From the NCBI RefSeq assembly GCF_035181385.1, contig NZ_JAXCJK010000004.1:42834-106833 (forward strand): a stretch of 64,000 nt of DNA, given 5' to 3'. A program made the position numbers and the translations under genes. A model generated the notes under the pieces. That model was not told where the DNA came from, did not search any database, and saw nothing but the letters and a program-made list of their open reading frames with translations. Positions 52,759 to 62,391 of the stretch are shown one piece after another (the first letter of the stretch is position 1; each line of letters starts with the position of its first letter). This DNA is from Moraxella sp035181385. GTDB taxonomy: Bacteria; Pseudomonadota; Gammaproteobacteria; Pseudomonadales; Moraxellaceae.

Positions 52759-52886
52759 AGTACATGATCGCTAAGTTTTTGTATTTAGGGGAGGGTTTTA
52801 CCACCTCCTTACGCAAAATTAGCAAATCCAGATCTAAGAATACAGCCTATAATCAGGCAAATTTAAGCATCAATTTAGGACACCTT

Positions 52887-54443
52887 ATGACGATTACCAC
52901 CTTTAATTTACCAGATTGGTTCACACCAGATTTGGTGGCAGGCATACAACGAGGTATTGAAAAAGAGGGGCTGCGTATGCGAACAGATGGTTATGCCGCC
53001 AAAACCCCACACCCCACCATGCTTGGATCAAAACTCACCCACCCCTACATCACAACCGATTATTCTGAGAATCTGCTTGAACTTATCACAGAGCCTTTTT
53101 CATCCATCAAAGGTGCACTGGACATGCTTCGAGAGCTTCATGTATTGGTACATCGCTCTTTAGGCGATGAACTGATGTGGCCTTTATCCATGCCATGCAT
53201 GACATCAGATGATGATGAGGACATTCCTCTGGCAGACTATGGTACAAGCAACATTGGCAAGTTAAAAACTCTATATCGTTCAGGGCTTGGGGTGCGTTAT
53301 GGTCGTAAAATGCAAACAATTGCTGGATTACATTACAATCTGTCAGTGGGCGATGATTTGTTTGGCAAATGGTTTGAGAAAAACGATGCAGGCGATGATT
53401 TCATTACTTTCAAAAACAACAAATACCTTGCTCTTATTCGCAATTTTAAACGCCTAACACCACTGGTACTATACCTTTTAGGAGCAAGCCCTGCGGTGTG
53501 TGCATCATTTGTTAAGGGTCGCAATCACAACTTACTCCCACTATCAAACAGCAGCTGCACACTATATCAGCCTAACGGCACCAGCCTACGCATGAGCAAA
53601 CTTGGTTACACCAATAGCGTGCAAGAAGATTTAAACATTCAATATAATGATTTGAATGAATATATCAAAAACTTACGCAAGGCAATTGGCACACCACTTA
53701 AATCATTTAGCGATATTGGTGTAGATGACGAAAACGGCAAGCCGATTCAAATCAACGACCACATTCTACAAATCGAAAATGAATTTTACAGCCCAATTCG
53801 TCCAAAACAGGTTACCAAGTCTGGTGAAACACCAACACAGGCTCTAGCAGAGCGTGGCATTGCTTATGTTGAGTTTCGTGCCATTGACTTAGATCCATAT
53901 AGCGATATCGGCATTCGTATGCAAACGGCGTGCTTTTTGGAAGTCTTGGCAATTTATTGCCTATTACTTGACTCGCCCGCTCTTTATCAAGACGAAGAAA
54001 AACGCCTACAAGCCAACATTGACACGGTGGTTAATCACGGCAGAAGCACAGGCGTTGTCATTAAAACTGAAACAGGCGATATGTATCTGCATGATTGGAT
54101 TGTCAAACATTTAACCAATATGCAAATCATCGCTGATGCATTTGACCATCATCATGGTGGCAATGCCTACCGAGAGTCTCTTGCCATGATGCAAGGCAAG
54201 GCAACCAATCCAGAGTTTACACTTTCTGCTCAAATTGAGACAGACAGTCGCCGTTTGGGCAGCACTTGGAAATTAGGCAAACTACTTGCCAAAAAACATC
54301 AAGAGGACCTACTTAGTCACGCCCTCAGCTGCGAACATGAAGCCTACTTTGCCAAAGTTGCCAGCGAGTCCATCATCAAGCAAGCTGAAATTGAACAAGC
54401 GGACACTCAGTCATTTTATGATTATATACAGGCGTATCGTTGA
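52887..54443 (+). CDS. gshA: Glutamate-cysteine ligase
   Basis: First enzyme of glutathione synthesis (518 aa, class 1 GCL), ATP-dependent joining of glutamate and cysteine. N-terminal GIEKEGLRMRTDGYAAKTPHP, then DYSENLLELITEP; further on YVEFRAIDLDPYSDIGIR, the family's conserved active-site segment. The ATG at 52887 has AGGA six bases upstream; the frame opens at 52764 near the predicted transcription start, so the leader is about 120 bases. Confidence 0.95.
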   Translation: MTITTFNLPDWFTPDLVAGIQRGIEKEGLRMRTDGYAAKTPHPTMLGSKLTHPYITTDYSENLLELITEPFSSIKGALDMLRELHVLVHRSLGDELMWPLSMPCMTSDDDEDIPLADYGTSNIGKLKTLYRSGLGVRYGRKMQTIAGLHYNLSVGDDLFGKWFEKNDAGDDFITFKNNKYLALIRNFKRLTPLVLYLLGASPAVCASFVKGRNHNLLPLSNSSCTLYQPNGTSLRMSKLGYTNSVQEDLNIQYNDLNEYIKNLRKAIGTPLKSFSDIGVDDENGKPIQINDHILQIENEFYSPIRPKQVTKSGETPTQALAERGIAYVEFRAIDLDPYSDIGIRMQTACFLEVLAIYCLLLDSPALYQDEEKRLQANIDTVVNHGRSTGVVIKTETGDMYLHDWIVKHLTNMQIIADAFDHHHGGNAYRESLAMMQGKATNPEFTLSAQIETDSRRLGSTWKLGKLLAKKHQEDLLSHALSCEHEAYFAKVASESIIKQAEIEQADTQSFYDYIQAYR

Positions 54444-54452
54444 TACAAACCA

Positions 54453-54481
54453 AGCCTTGTTCTTATTAAAAAAACAAGGCT
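54453..54481 (+). terminator. Hairpin after gshA
   Basis: AGCCTTGTT / AACAAGGCT 9-bp stem with an 11-base loop, 10 bp after the gshA stop. There is no T-run after it, so termination may be partial and read into dsbB. Confidence 0.5.
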
Positions 54482-54562
54482 GTCTATGGTGAGTGTACCA
54501 AACCACCCTCACTTTGACACACTCTCAGCAAACCAAAAATCCAAAAAAAAAAAGAGAATGCC

Positions 54563-55063
54563 ATGACTTATCGCCAAATCAACACCCTACTTGTCGCCAT
54601 CTGCGTCATCGGTAGCGTCTTTGCCATTGGCTATCTACAAAACACTTTGGGGCTTGACCCTTGCCCACTGTGTATTTTTCAGCGAATTGGTCTTTGGGTC
54701 ATGGGGGCGTTTGCATTACTTGGGCTGATTTTTAACCCAAAAAATAAAGCAATCCGCCTAACACTATGGCTAGGTTCACTGCTTGGCACACTGTGGGGAA
54801 CTGGGGTGGCCGCACGCCATGTATGGTTACAATACCTACCACCCGATCAAGCCCCCGCCTGTGGACCAGGGTTAAACTACTGGGTGGAGACTCTGCCCAT
54901 CATGCAGGTCTTTGAGCAGGCTTTAAAAGGCTCTGGTGAATGTGCCGTCATTGATTGGACTTTTTTAGGTCTATCAATTCCCATGCAGACACTGATTTTA
55001 TTTGTGATGGTTATACTACTACTTGTTATCCAGCTTTTTAAAATCATCAAAAATCACAACTGA
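54563..55063 (+). CDS. dsbB: Disulfide bond formation protein DsbB
   Basis: Inner-membrane protein (166 aa, four helices) that reoxidises DsbA by passing electrons to quinone. The first active pair CPLC is in LDPCPLCIFQRIGLW (about 33-47), and the second periplasmic pair is Cys in QAPACGPG and in GSGECAVIDW. dsbA is not in the window; dsbC is 15 kb away. Confidence 0.93.
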   Translation: MTYRQINTLLVAICVIGSVFAIGYLQNTLGLDPCPLCIFQRIGLWVMGAFALLGLIFNPKNKAIRLTLWLGSLLGTLWGTGVAARHVWLQYLPPDQAPACGPGLNYWVETLPIMQVFEQALKGSGECAVIDWTFLGLSIPMQTLILFVMVILLLVIQLFKIIKNHN

Positions 55064-55150
55064 GTTGGCCGATAATAAACGCCCTAAAAAGCCAGCACCT
55101 TTTTGCTTTTTATTACCATGACAAATAACAAAACTTTTGTGGTCAAATTT

Positions 55151-55159
55151 TGCTATAAT
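55151..55159 (+). promoter_or_regulatory. Extended -10 promoter of mpl
   Basis: TGCTATAAT (TGN plus TATAAT at 55154-55159), 39 bp before the mpl start. No good -35 is present, typical of extended -10 promoters. Confidence 0.55.
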
Positions 55160-55198
55160 TTACCCAACTTATCAAATCCAATTCACTAAGACATCATC

Positions 55199-56590
55199 AT
55201 GCACATTCACATTTTAGGCATTTGTGGGACTTTTATGGGGTCGCTCGCCCTACTTGCACGCGAATTAGGGCATACAGTAACAGGCTCAGACACCGCCATC
55301 TATCCACCAATGAGCACTCAATTACAACATGCTGGCATTGAGATTTTAGAAGGTTACAAAGCAAAGCACTTACAACCTGCTCCAGACCTTGTCGTTGTAG
55401 GCAACGCCTGTAAGCGAGGCATGGAAGCGGTTGAATACATGCTCGATGCACGATTGCCCTACACATCAGGACCACAATTTTTGGCTGAGCAAGTCCTGCA
55501 ATATCGCCATGTACTGGCTGTTGCAGGCACGCATGGCAAGACCACAACCACAACCATGCTGGCTTGGATTTTACAATATGCTGGCATTGATACAGGTTTT
55601 CTCATCGGTGGCGTACCCCAAATTGGCACAGACGATGAAAGATTGCGGTCCGCTTTTGCCCACAGCTCATATCTGGGCAAGGACTATTTTGTCATCGAAG
55701 CAGACGAATATGACAGTGCATTTTTTGACAAGCGTTCAAAATTCGTTCACTACCGTCCAACGACCGCCATTTTAAATAATTTAGAATATGATCATGCCGA
55801 TATTTTTCCAGATTTAAAAGCCATTCAAACCCAATTTCACCACATGATTCGCATGATTCCCAGTTCGGGACAAATCATCATGCCAGCAAATACCCAAAGC
55901 CTAGAAGAATTACTAAATATGGGCATATGGACGCCAGTGGTACGCACATCTTTAAGCAAAGATGAGAACAACCATGCAATCTTACATCAAGAAGATGGTT
56001 CATCTTTTGGCATTACTATTGGTGATGCCACAGGAGTGGTGAACTGGGGCATGAGTGGTCTGCACAATGTTCATAACGCCCTAGTTGCAATCAGTGCTGC
56101 TCATCATATCGGTGTGAATGTAGCCATGGCGTGCAAAGCTCTATCAAACTTTGGTGGCATTAAACGCCGAATGGAGCTCATTGGTGATATCAATGGCATG
56201 CAAATCTATGACGACTTCGCCCACCACCCCACTGCCATCGCCACCACACTAGATGGTGCCAAGAAAAAATTGCATGGGCGTAAGATTTGGGCAGTCATCG
56301 AACCACGAAGCAATACCATGAAACTTGGCAAACACCGAGACCTACTTGCACCATCTGCCGCCCTAGCCGACCATGTGCTATGGTATGAGCCAGCAGACCT
56401 TGCTTGGGGGCTAGCTGATACCATCGGTAATTCATCAAATCAGTTGGTACTAACCAGCACAGATGATATCATCAACCATTTGGTTAGCAATGCTCATACA
56501 AACGATGTGATCATCATCATGTCAAATGGTGGATTTGAAAACATTCACACCAGATTACTGATGGCACTACAATCAAAAAAGCCTAAATAA
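55199..56590 (+). CDS. mpl: UDP-N-acetylmuramate:L-alanyl-gamma-D-glutamyl-meso-diaminopimelate ligase
   Basis: Peptidoglycan-recycling ligase (463 aa) that attaches the recovered murein tripeptide to UDP-MurNAc. N-terminal Rossmann domain MHIHILGICGTFMGSLALLAREL; the Mur-ligase ATP site AVAGTHGKTTTTTMLAWIL (about 109-127); then FVIEADEYDSAFFDKRSKFVHY and the C-terminal YDDFAHHPTAIATTL. These separate Mpl from MurC. It is a single-gene unit with its own promoter and terminator. Confidence 0.95.
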   Translation: MHIHILGICGTFMGSLALLARELGHTVTGSDTAIYPPMSTQLQHAGIEILEGYKAKHLQPAPDLVVVGNACKRGMEAVEYMLDARLPYTSGPQFLAEQVLQYRHVLAVAGTHGKTTTTTMLAWILQYAGIDTGFLIGGVPQIGTDDERLRSAFAHSSYLGKDYFVIEADEYDSAFFDKRSKFVHYRPTTAILNNLEYDHADIFPDLKAIQTQFHHMIRMIPSSGQIIMPANTQSLEELLNMGIWTPVVRTSLSKDENNHAILHQEDGSSFGITIGDATGVVNWGMSGLHNVHNALVAISAAHHIGVNVAMACKALSNFGGIKRRMELIGDINGMQIYDDFAHHPTAIATTLDGAKKKLHGRKIWAVIEPRSNTMKLGKHRDLLAPSAALADHVLWYEPADLAWGLADTIGNSSNQLVLTSTDDIINHLVSNAHTNDVIIIMSNGGFENIHTRLLMALQSKKPK

Positions 56591-56593
56591 CCC

Positions 56594-56678
56594 AAAACGC
56601 ACCCAGTCAAGTTTAACAGACCATTTATACAATATGCCTTAGATGCTGTTTAGGCTTTGGGTGCGTTTTAATTTTTTC
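56594..56678 (+). terminator. Long-looped terminator after mpl
   Basis: A perfect 12-bp stem AAAACGCACCCA / TGGGTGCGTTTT encloses 52 bases, which contain a small inner GCCT / AGGC hairpin. T residues follow from 56672. Confidence 0.7.
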
Positions 56679-56743
56679 ACTGGGTATTAATTTCTTCTTG
56701 CTTAAATACTTAAAGTAAAAAAATACCCATCATCAACCAAAGT

Positions 56744-57217
56744 TTATAATTGGCGACCCTCAAAGGCAGAAAAAGCCTCTCGCTCATCTGCTCCCCAAAT
56801 TTGTTTAACACCTGCCCCATCAACACGCACCATCACCGCCTCACCGATGGCAACGATGGTATCTTGCTCTACACTGTAAAATATATGCTCAAAAACCACG
56901 CTTGTATTGCCCAGCTTCTTAACACGCACACCGATCAGCAGTGTGTCTGGATAAGTTACGGGGCGTTTGTACTGACAATTATTGGCTGCCAAGATGGTTG
57001 AGATGTCAGTACGAGTTTCCACCATGCCTGAGGCACGCAGATAGCTGATGCGTGCTGACTCAGCATAACGATAGAACACAACATTATTTAGATGGTTAAA
57101 TACATCCATGTCTCCCCACGCCACAGGTTGCACATGCACACTTGGGTAATCTTTTAGCACTGATGGTCGGTCATCGCCCATCAATATCGGCTTAAAAATT
57201 CCTGCAACTTCAATCAT
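56744..57217 (-). CDS. Acyl-CoA thioesterase-like hotdog protein
   Basis: Single hotdog-fold domain (157 aa) of the 4HBT/YbgC group, expected to hydrolyse acyl-CoA thioesters. The active-site segment VAWGDMDVFNHLNNVVFYRY (about 34-53) carries the catalytic aspartate and the N-terminal helix. Substrate is unknown. It overlaps the yggX stop by ATGA and is co-expressed with it. Confidence 0.85.
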   Translation of the reverse strand: MIEVAGIFKPILMGDDRPSVLKDYPSVHVQPVAWGDMDVFNHLNNVVFYRYAESARISYLRASGMVETRTDISTILAANNCQYKRPVTYPDTLLIGVRVKKLGNTSVVFEHIFYSVEQDTIVAIGEAVMVRVDGAGVKQIWGADEREAFSAFEGRQL

Positions 57218-57513
57218 TGACCGCCCACCTTTGGCTTATAACCTGCAGGGCGTTCGTAGTCGCCATTATCAAAAAATAGCTCTCTTTGCTCGGCAATGAA
57301 TTTTTTGGCGTTTTTATCAACCATACTAAGATGCTTTTCATTAATGAGCATGGTTTGTAATTCAATCCATGCCTCCCACGCCTTTTTTGAAACAGTGTTT
57401 TGAATCTCTTCACCTTTGGCATTGGGGAAAGGCGGATTTGGCATTTTGGGTAGCTCTTGCTTGTATTTACGACAAAACACCAGATTGGCCTTAGGGTTAA
57501 AAACTTCAGTCAT
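57214..57513 (-). CDS. yggX: Fe(2+)-trafficking / oxidative-damage protection protein
   Basis: YggX-family protein (99 aa) connected with iron handling and protection of iron-sulfur enzymes. It has the conserved cysteine near the N-terminus (VFCRKYKQELP), the KAWEAWIELQTMLINEKHLSM helix region shared with YggX, and an extra Asn/Pro-rich start. The ATG at 57513 has AGG seven bases upstream; the ATG at 57516 is equally possible. Confidence 0.9.
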   Translation of the reverse strand: MTEVFNPKANLVFCRKYKQELPKMPNPPFPNAKGEEIQNTVSKKAWEAWIELQTMLINEKHLSMVDKNAKKFIAEQRELFFDNGDYERPAGYKPKVGGQ

Positions 57514-57632
57514 CATTTTACCTATTGGTTCATAAGTTAGTATTTTTATTATAACACATGGCACGACATTGTTCATAAGCCATACATCGTTTAAGATACA
57601 TGGCTTAAATATAAAAATAACATAAAACTTGG

Positions 57633-58751
57633 CTATTTTTGATGTTTGCCATGCATTTCAATCACCCAAATTTCCGATTGAGACCCCAGACGAAATGGCA
57701 CTCCCCAAAATCCATAACCTGACGAGACAATGATGTGTGTGCTGTCAATTTTTTCATGCCCATACGCCACACGGTACAGTATTTTAACAATAAGATTGGC
57801 AGGAAAAACCTGCCCATGATGCGTATGTCCTGAAACTTGCAAATCAATCGGTAATGCAACATTATCATCAATTTGACTTGGGCGGTGATCAAGTAAAATC
57901 ACAGGATTTTTTAAAGCCTCCTTGGGCAGTTGTGCCATAAGCTCGGTGGTTGTTTTTCTATCTATGACATGGTCGTCATAACGCCCAATGATTGACAGTG
58001 GCACACCACCCACTTCAAATACTCCAACTTTATCATCAAGCAACACCGTCTTGGTGGCACGCACCGCATTGACAATCGCTTGGCGAGACTTAATATCGTA
58101 CAAGTCATGATTGCCAAGACTTGCAAACACACCATTCTTGGTAGCACGCACCACATCACCAAAGGCTGATTTCATATTTTGCATCTCATAAGCTTTGGTG
58201 TTGTCATCCATAATATCGCCTGGTATCAGCAAAGTATCAACTTTTTCAGTACGCAAAATATCTGCCAACTGATGCAGTTGCCTTGCACCAAACAGACTGC
58301 CCAAACGCAAATCGGACACCATCGCCAGACGAACAGGATTTGCCATCGGCTTATCAATTTGTATGGACAAATGGCGTACCGTAGGGGAATAAGCATTATA
58401 AACCGACAGTCCCAACAATCCGCCAAATATCAACACACCAAAAAGTCTGATACCAACATCAAAAGACCACCCGCTAAACGGCATTAATTTTTGTGCCAAA
58501 AAACTGATCGTAAAGACAATCAACATCGCCAATACACCAAGCCAAAGTACTGCCAAGTACCCAACCACCAAACGAAACTGCCCAAAAAACAATGGCAATA
58601 AAAATAGATTGCTTATGACAATAGTCGCCAATATGATCACGGTACGCCCGATAGACAGATAAGGCTGAACAAGCCAAAAAAGACCACGAGCAACAACATA
58701 TGAACACAGCTCAAACAAAACGACCAGCATCACCAAAAAGACCATACGCAT
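57633..58751 (-). CDS. Membrane-anchored metallophosphoesterase
   Basis: Protein of 372 aa with four N-terminal membrane helices (about 1-120) and a C-terminal calcineurin-like phosphoesterase domain. Metal-binding motifs are IPGDIMDD, SLGNHDLYD and SGHTHHGQVFP. The first motif reads VSDLRLGSLFG: the usual histidine of D-x-H is replaced by arginine. Similar proteins (YkuE/YaeI type) act on lipid phosphates, but the substrate here is unknown. Its ATG overlaps the stop of the upstream hydrolase (TGATG). Confidence 0.85.
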   Translation of the reverse strand: MRMVFLVMLVVLFELCSYVVARGLFWLVQPYLSIGRTVIILATIVISNLFLLPLFFGQFRLVVGYLAVLWLGVLAMLIVFTISFLAQKLMPFSGWSFDVGIRLFGVLIFGGLLGLSVYNAYSPTVRHLSIQIDKPMANPVRLAMVSDLRLGSLFGARQLHQLADILRTEKVDTLLIPGDIMDDNTKAYEMQNMKSAFGDVVRATKNGVFASLGNHDLYDIKSRQAIVNAVRATKTVLLDDKVGVFEVGGVPLSIIGRYDDHVIDRKTTTELMAQLPKEALKNPVILLDHRPSQIDDNVALPIDLQVSGHTHHGQVFPANLIVKILYRVAYGHEKIDSTHIIVSSGYGFWGVPFRLGSQSEIWVIEMHGKHQK

Positions 58752-59722
58752 CAAGTATTTGCCCCAAAAAATGCCAAGGCCTGCTTGGGCACAAAGTCCA
58801 AATCAAAAGCACGAACCTTATAGTCATAACCGACAAAACCAATATGCCCACCATGCTTGGTATCAAGTAAGCATACATCTTGACTGACATCACCAATTTC
58901 TGCCGTCACCCCAAGAAATGGGTCGTCTTTGGCAGTAATTATTAAGGTAGGCTTACAAATACTCTTTAAATATGGCAAAGACGATGCTTGACGGTAATAA
59001 TCATTCTTGGAACGATATCCTTGTCTGGGTGCGGTAAATACACTGTCAAAATCACCCATTTTTTTAACAGATTTTAATGCTCGAATTTCATCATCAGTCA
59101 GCTGATTTGCCAACGCTTTTTTAACAATTGGGTTTAGTAGATATGGCGTATAGATATTTTTTCCCAGTAATCGTTCCATCGCAATTGACGCACTTGCCAA
59201 ATCTACAGGGGCAGACACCACCACTGCCTTTTGACAAATGGCATCTGCACCATATTCTCCCATGTATTTGGCAAGTACATTACCACCCAATGACACACCC
59301 ACCGCATAGATTGTCTGATATTTTTTATTTAAAAATTCTAAATAATGATGCACTTCTGCAATATCGCCAGCATCATAAAAAACCTTACCAGATACTGCCA
59401 CACCTCCGCAAGAGCGAAAATGTGCCACCACAAAATGAAAACCCGCTGCTTGCACATTTTTAGCAAGCGTGCGTGCATAATGACTTTGGCTTGACCCCTC
59501 CATGCCATGAAACAACACCACAAGTGGCTTGACAAATCGCCCATCTGCATCATACTCATCATCAGTTGGCAAAAAATCAAATGCCACACTGCTTTCATCA
59601 AGTGAGTCCTTGATGAGTCTACGCTCATAATTGGGTGAAAATTTCACCAAATAACGAGGCAAAATTGTCTGAATATGTGGGTTTCTTAGCCATAAAGGCG
59701 GGTTAAACGATTGATTTTTCAT
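58751..59722 (-). CDS. yheT: YheT-family alpha/beta hydrolase
   Basis: Alpha/beta hydrolase of 323 aa (UPF0017/YheT). It begins NPPLWLRNPHIQTILP, the family hallmark, then has LVVLFHGMEGSSQSHYART, the nucleophile elbow GVSLGGNVLAKY, and the C-terminal histidine in KHGGHIGFVG. Physiological substrate unknown. The next gene upstream but one encodes an ABC-F ATPase, matching the yheS-yheT pairing of E. coli. The start at 59722 overlaps the J-domain gene by 20 bp; a GTG at 59731 is an alternative. Confidence 0.9.
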   Translation of the reverse strand: MKNQSFNPPLWLRNPHIQTILPRYLVKFSPNYERRLIKDSLDESSVAFDFLPTDDEYDADGRFVKPLVVLFHGMEGSSQSHYARTLAKNVQAAGFHFVVAHFRSCGGVAVSGKVFYDAGDIAEVHHYLEFLNKKYQTIYAVGVSLGGNVLAKYMGEYGADAICQKAVVVSAPVDLASASIAMERLLGKNIYTPYLLNPIVKKALANQLTDDEIRALKSVKKMGDFDSVFTAPRQGYRSKNDYYRQASSLPYLKSICKPTLIITAKDDPFLGVTAEIGDVSQDVCLLDTKHGGHIGFVGYDYKVRAFDLDFVPKQALAFFGANT

Positions 59723-60356
59723 TAGGCTCACTTTGCTCCTTATATTCAGATTGCACTTTTATCAAAAACCAAATAGACACATCATTCATAACAAGTCTAA
59801 TCTTCATGCCATCACTCAGCCCCTTTGGCAATATAGTTCGCACCTTTTTTCCCTTATGATAAAAGTAAATCTCACCGCCCATATTGGCAGTTTTTTCATG
59901 AATAATCAGTGTTGATGTGTTGGTATTTTTTGGCAATTGCATCATGCGATGGTTTAATTTATCCAAAAAATCTTGTGTATTTTTTAACCAAAATTCAGCG
60001 TTTTTTTGCAACTTTGTTTTTGCCAAAACCGCCAAACGATACGCACGACGGTCCAATTTTTCTAGATTTTTACTAATAATTTTCACGCTTTGCATATGAA
60101 TAAGCGTCCTTTGGGCAATCACCTCCGACCTTCCAAAGTATAGCGTATGTATCACATCATATTTGGCACGCCTATTGGTGTCTTTTAAAGTGGCATAGGC
60201 TTCGTTGATGAGTAAAATTTGTGCCAAATCCCCTTGTCTATCAGGGTGATACAAAAATGCCAGTCTGCGATAAGCGCGCTTAATTTCAGGAAAAGTTGCC
60301 GATTTTGATACGCCCAGCACACGATAATAATCAATGGGCTTGTCTGAACTTGTCAT
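59703..60356 (-). CDS. J-domain protein with DnaJ C-terminal-like segment
   Basis: Protein of 217 aa. J domain at about 8-70 (DYYRVLGVSKSATFPEIKRAYRRL; HPD in LYHPDRQGD), a basic helical middle, and a C-terminal stretch GGEIYFYHKGKKVRTILPKGLSDGMKIRLV (parts: GGEIYF, LPKGLSDGMKIRL) resembling the DnaJ substrate-binding domain strand pair. It lacks a zinc domain. It is probably an accessory co-chaperone of DnaK. It sits inside the ABC-F/yheT operon, four bases after the ABC-F stop. Confidence 0.8.
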   Translation of the reverse strand: MTSSDKPIDYYRVLGVSKSATFPEIKRAYRRLAFLYHPDRQGDLAQILLINEAYATLKDTNRRAKYDVIHTLYFGRSEVIAQRTLIHMQSVKIISKNLEKLDRRAYRLAVLAKTKLQKNAEFWLKNTQDFLDKLNHRMMQLPKNTNTSTLIIHEKTANMGGEIYFYHKGKKVRTILPKGLSDGMKIRLVMNDVSIWFLIKVQSEYKEQSEPNEKSIV

Positions 60357-60360
60357 TTTT

Positions 60361-62271
60361 TTAGTCAGCCAAGGATTGCTCTAATATTTCCAGCTCATCC
60401 ATTGCCACAAGCAGACTTTCTTCAATATCAGCAAGCTGTTTTTGAACTTGGGTTTGCTGACCAAGCAATGCCAATAACTTGTCTTTATTAGCATCATGGT
60501 ATAAATCTTGGTCAGATAAAATTTCTTCAATCTGGGTTAGCTGCTCACTGTATTTATCAAGTTGCTCTTCTAGCCTCTGGATTTCCTTGCGAAGAGGGGC
60601 AGTTTTTGCACGGTTCTGTGCTGCTAATTTTCTTTTTTCTTCTTTGGTTGGCTCTTTTGGCATATTTTTGATGGTGATATCATCATTTACCTTCGCTTGT
60701 CGTTGTAGACGCACCTGTCTAAGGTGTTCGGCATAGTCTGACATATCTCCCACAAATTCTTCCACACGCCCATTTGCCACCAATACAAGTGAATCACATA
60801 CCGAGGTAATCAAACTACGATCATGCGAAACTAAAATCAGCGCCCCTTCAAAATTTTGCAAAGCAAGCATGAGTGCATTTCGCATTTGCAAATCCAAGTG
60901 ATTGGTTGGCTCATCTAAAACCAACACATTAGGGCGTTGCCATACAATAAGTGCCAGCGTCAATCTGGCACGCTCACCACCTGAAAACAATTGGCATTTC
61001 GTATCAATCTTATCACCGCAAAAATCAAAACCACCCAAAAAGTTTCTCAGATCAGCATCTGAGGTCATTCCCGCCAGTCGCCTCAGCAACATGATTGGTG
61101 TCGCACCATCATCAAGAGAGTCCATCTGATGCTGATTAAAATAACCTAATTGTAGCGTTTCTGATGCTTTGTACACACCACTAATTAATGGCAAATCACC
61201 AACAATTGCTTTTATTAAGGTGGATTTTCCTGCACCATTTGCACCCAACACACCAAGCCGAATATCAGGCGTAATTTGCAAATTCACCTTATTGATCAAT
61301 GGTTTTTCATAACCAATAGAGGCATTATCCAATATAATAAGCGGACTTGCCATATGACTTGGTGGATAAAAATTAAAATTAAATGCAGAGTCTGCCATTA
61401 CAGGTGCCAGCTCCGCCATGCGTGACAGTTGCTTAATTCGACTTTGTGCTTGCTTGGCTTTGGTTGCCTTGGCACGAAAACGACGGATATAATCTTCCAA
61501 ATGTGCACGAGTAGCCTGTTGTTTTTCAAAGGCCTGCTGCTGCTGTGCCAATCTTTGGCTGCGAATTTGCACAAACTGACTATAGTTACCTGAATACAAT
61601 GTGATTTCACCCTGCTCAATATGCAAAATATGCCCACACACAGCATCTAAAAAATCTTGATCATGGCTGATGAGCAAAATCAATCCATCAAACTTGGCAA
61701 GCCACTCTTCAAGCCATAAAATAGCATCTAAGTCTAAGTGATTGGTCGGCTCATCAAGTAGCAATACATCAGCACGGTGCATGAGTGTGCGAGCAAGATT
61801 CAACCGCATTCTCCAACCACCAGAAAACGATGACACCGCTCGTTCATGATCACTTTCAGCAAAACCAAGCCCCGCCAAAATTTGTGCCGCTTTGGTTGGT
61901 ATACGAAAACCATCAATTTCCTCAAATCGTTGATAAATTGGTGCAATTTCATTCTCCAACAATACCGATTGATTCTGCAATTTACCATTTAATTCATACC
62001 ATTCAGAATCACCAGACAACACATAGTCCATCGCTTGCATGTCGGTGGCATGTACTTCTTGTGCCATATGAGCGATTTGCCAATGCTTTGGCACATCGAT
62101 TTGCCCAGCATCTGTCTGATGCTCATTAAGCAAAACTGCAAATAGGGTAGATTTGCCTGTACCATTATTCCCTGTCAAGCCAATTTTTTGAGGCTTGTGT
62201 AATTGCAAATCAACTCCACTAAACAATAATCGACCATCTCGACGCACTGCTACATTTTTTAACTCAATCAT
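60361..62271 (-). CDS. yheS: ABC-F family ATPase (YheS/Uup-like)
   Basis: Cytoplasmic twin-ATPase of 636 aa without membrane domains. ABC-F proteins act on ribosomes. Walker A motifs GNNGTGKST (about 34) and GANGAGKST; signatures SSFSGGWRMRL and LFSGGERARL; Walker B segments LLLDEPTNHLDL and LVLDEPTNHLDL; an interdomain linker rich in Arg/Lys/Gln; and a C-terminal coiled coil (about 545-636). Length and operon partner YheT favour YheS. The ATG at 62271 matches the family start (MIELKNVAVRRDG). Confidence 0.92.
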   Translation of the reverse strand: MIELKNVAVRRDGRLLFSGVDLQLHKPQKIGLTGNNGTGKSTLFAVLLNEHQTDAGQIDVPKHWQIAHMAQEVHATDMQAMDYVLSGDSEWYELNGKLQNQSVLLENEIAPIYQRFEEIDGFRIPTKAAQILAGLGFAESDHERAVSSFSGGWRMRLNLARTLMHRADVLLLDEPTNHLDLDAILWLEEWLAKFDGLILLISHDQDFLDAVCGHILHIEQGEITLYSGNYSQFVQIRSQRLAQQQQAFEKQQATRAHLEDYIRRFRAKATKAKQAQSRIKQLSRMAELAPVMADSAFNFNFYPPSHMASPLIILDNASIGYEKPLINKVNLQITPDIRLGVLGANGAGKSTLIKAIVGDLPLISGVYKASETLQLGYFNQHQMDSLDDGATPIMLLRRLAGMTSDADLRNFLGGFDFCGDKIDTKCQLFSGGERARLTLALIVWQRPNVLVLDEPTNHLDLQMRNALMLALQNFEGALILVSHDRSLITSVCDSLVLVANGRVEEFVGDMSDYAEHLRQVRLQRQAKVNDDITIKNMPKEPTKEEKRKLAAQNRAKTAPLRKEIQRLEEQLDKYSEQLTQIEEILSDQDLYHDANKDKLLALLGQQTQVQKQLADIEESLLVAMDELEILEQSLAD

Positions 62272-62303
62272 GATAAATCTGTATTCCAAAACAAGATTTT
62301 TCT

Positions 62304-62312
62304 ATTATAACA
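62304..62312 (-). promoter_or_regulatory. Extended -10 promoter of the ABC-F operon
   Basis: On the minus strand TGTTATAAT (TATAAT at 62309-62304), 33 bp before the ABC-F start codon. Confidence 0.55.
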
Positions 62313-62352
62313 GACAGTGTGCCACCTCACTTAAAAAACACACCAATTATGG

Positions 62353-62358
62353 TATAAT
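62353..62358 (+). promoter_or_regulatory. -10 element of erpA
   Basis: TATAAT 33 bp upstream of the erpA ATG; the -35 is weak (TTAAAA, 16-bp spacer). It is divergent from the ABC-F promoter about 45 bp away. Confidence 0.5.
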
Positions 62359-62391
62359 GATGGCAATATCAAATAAATCAACAGGACAACA

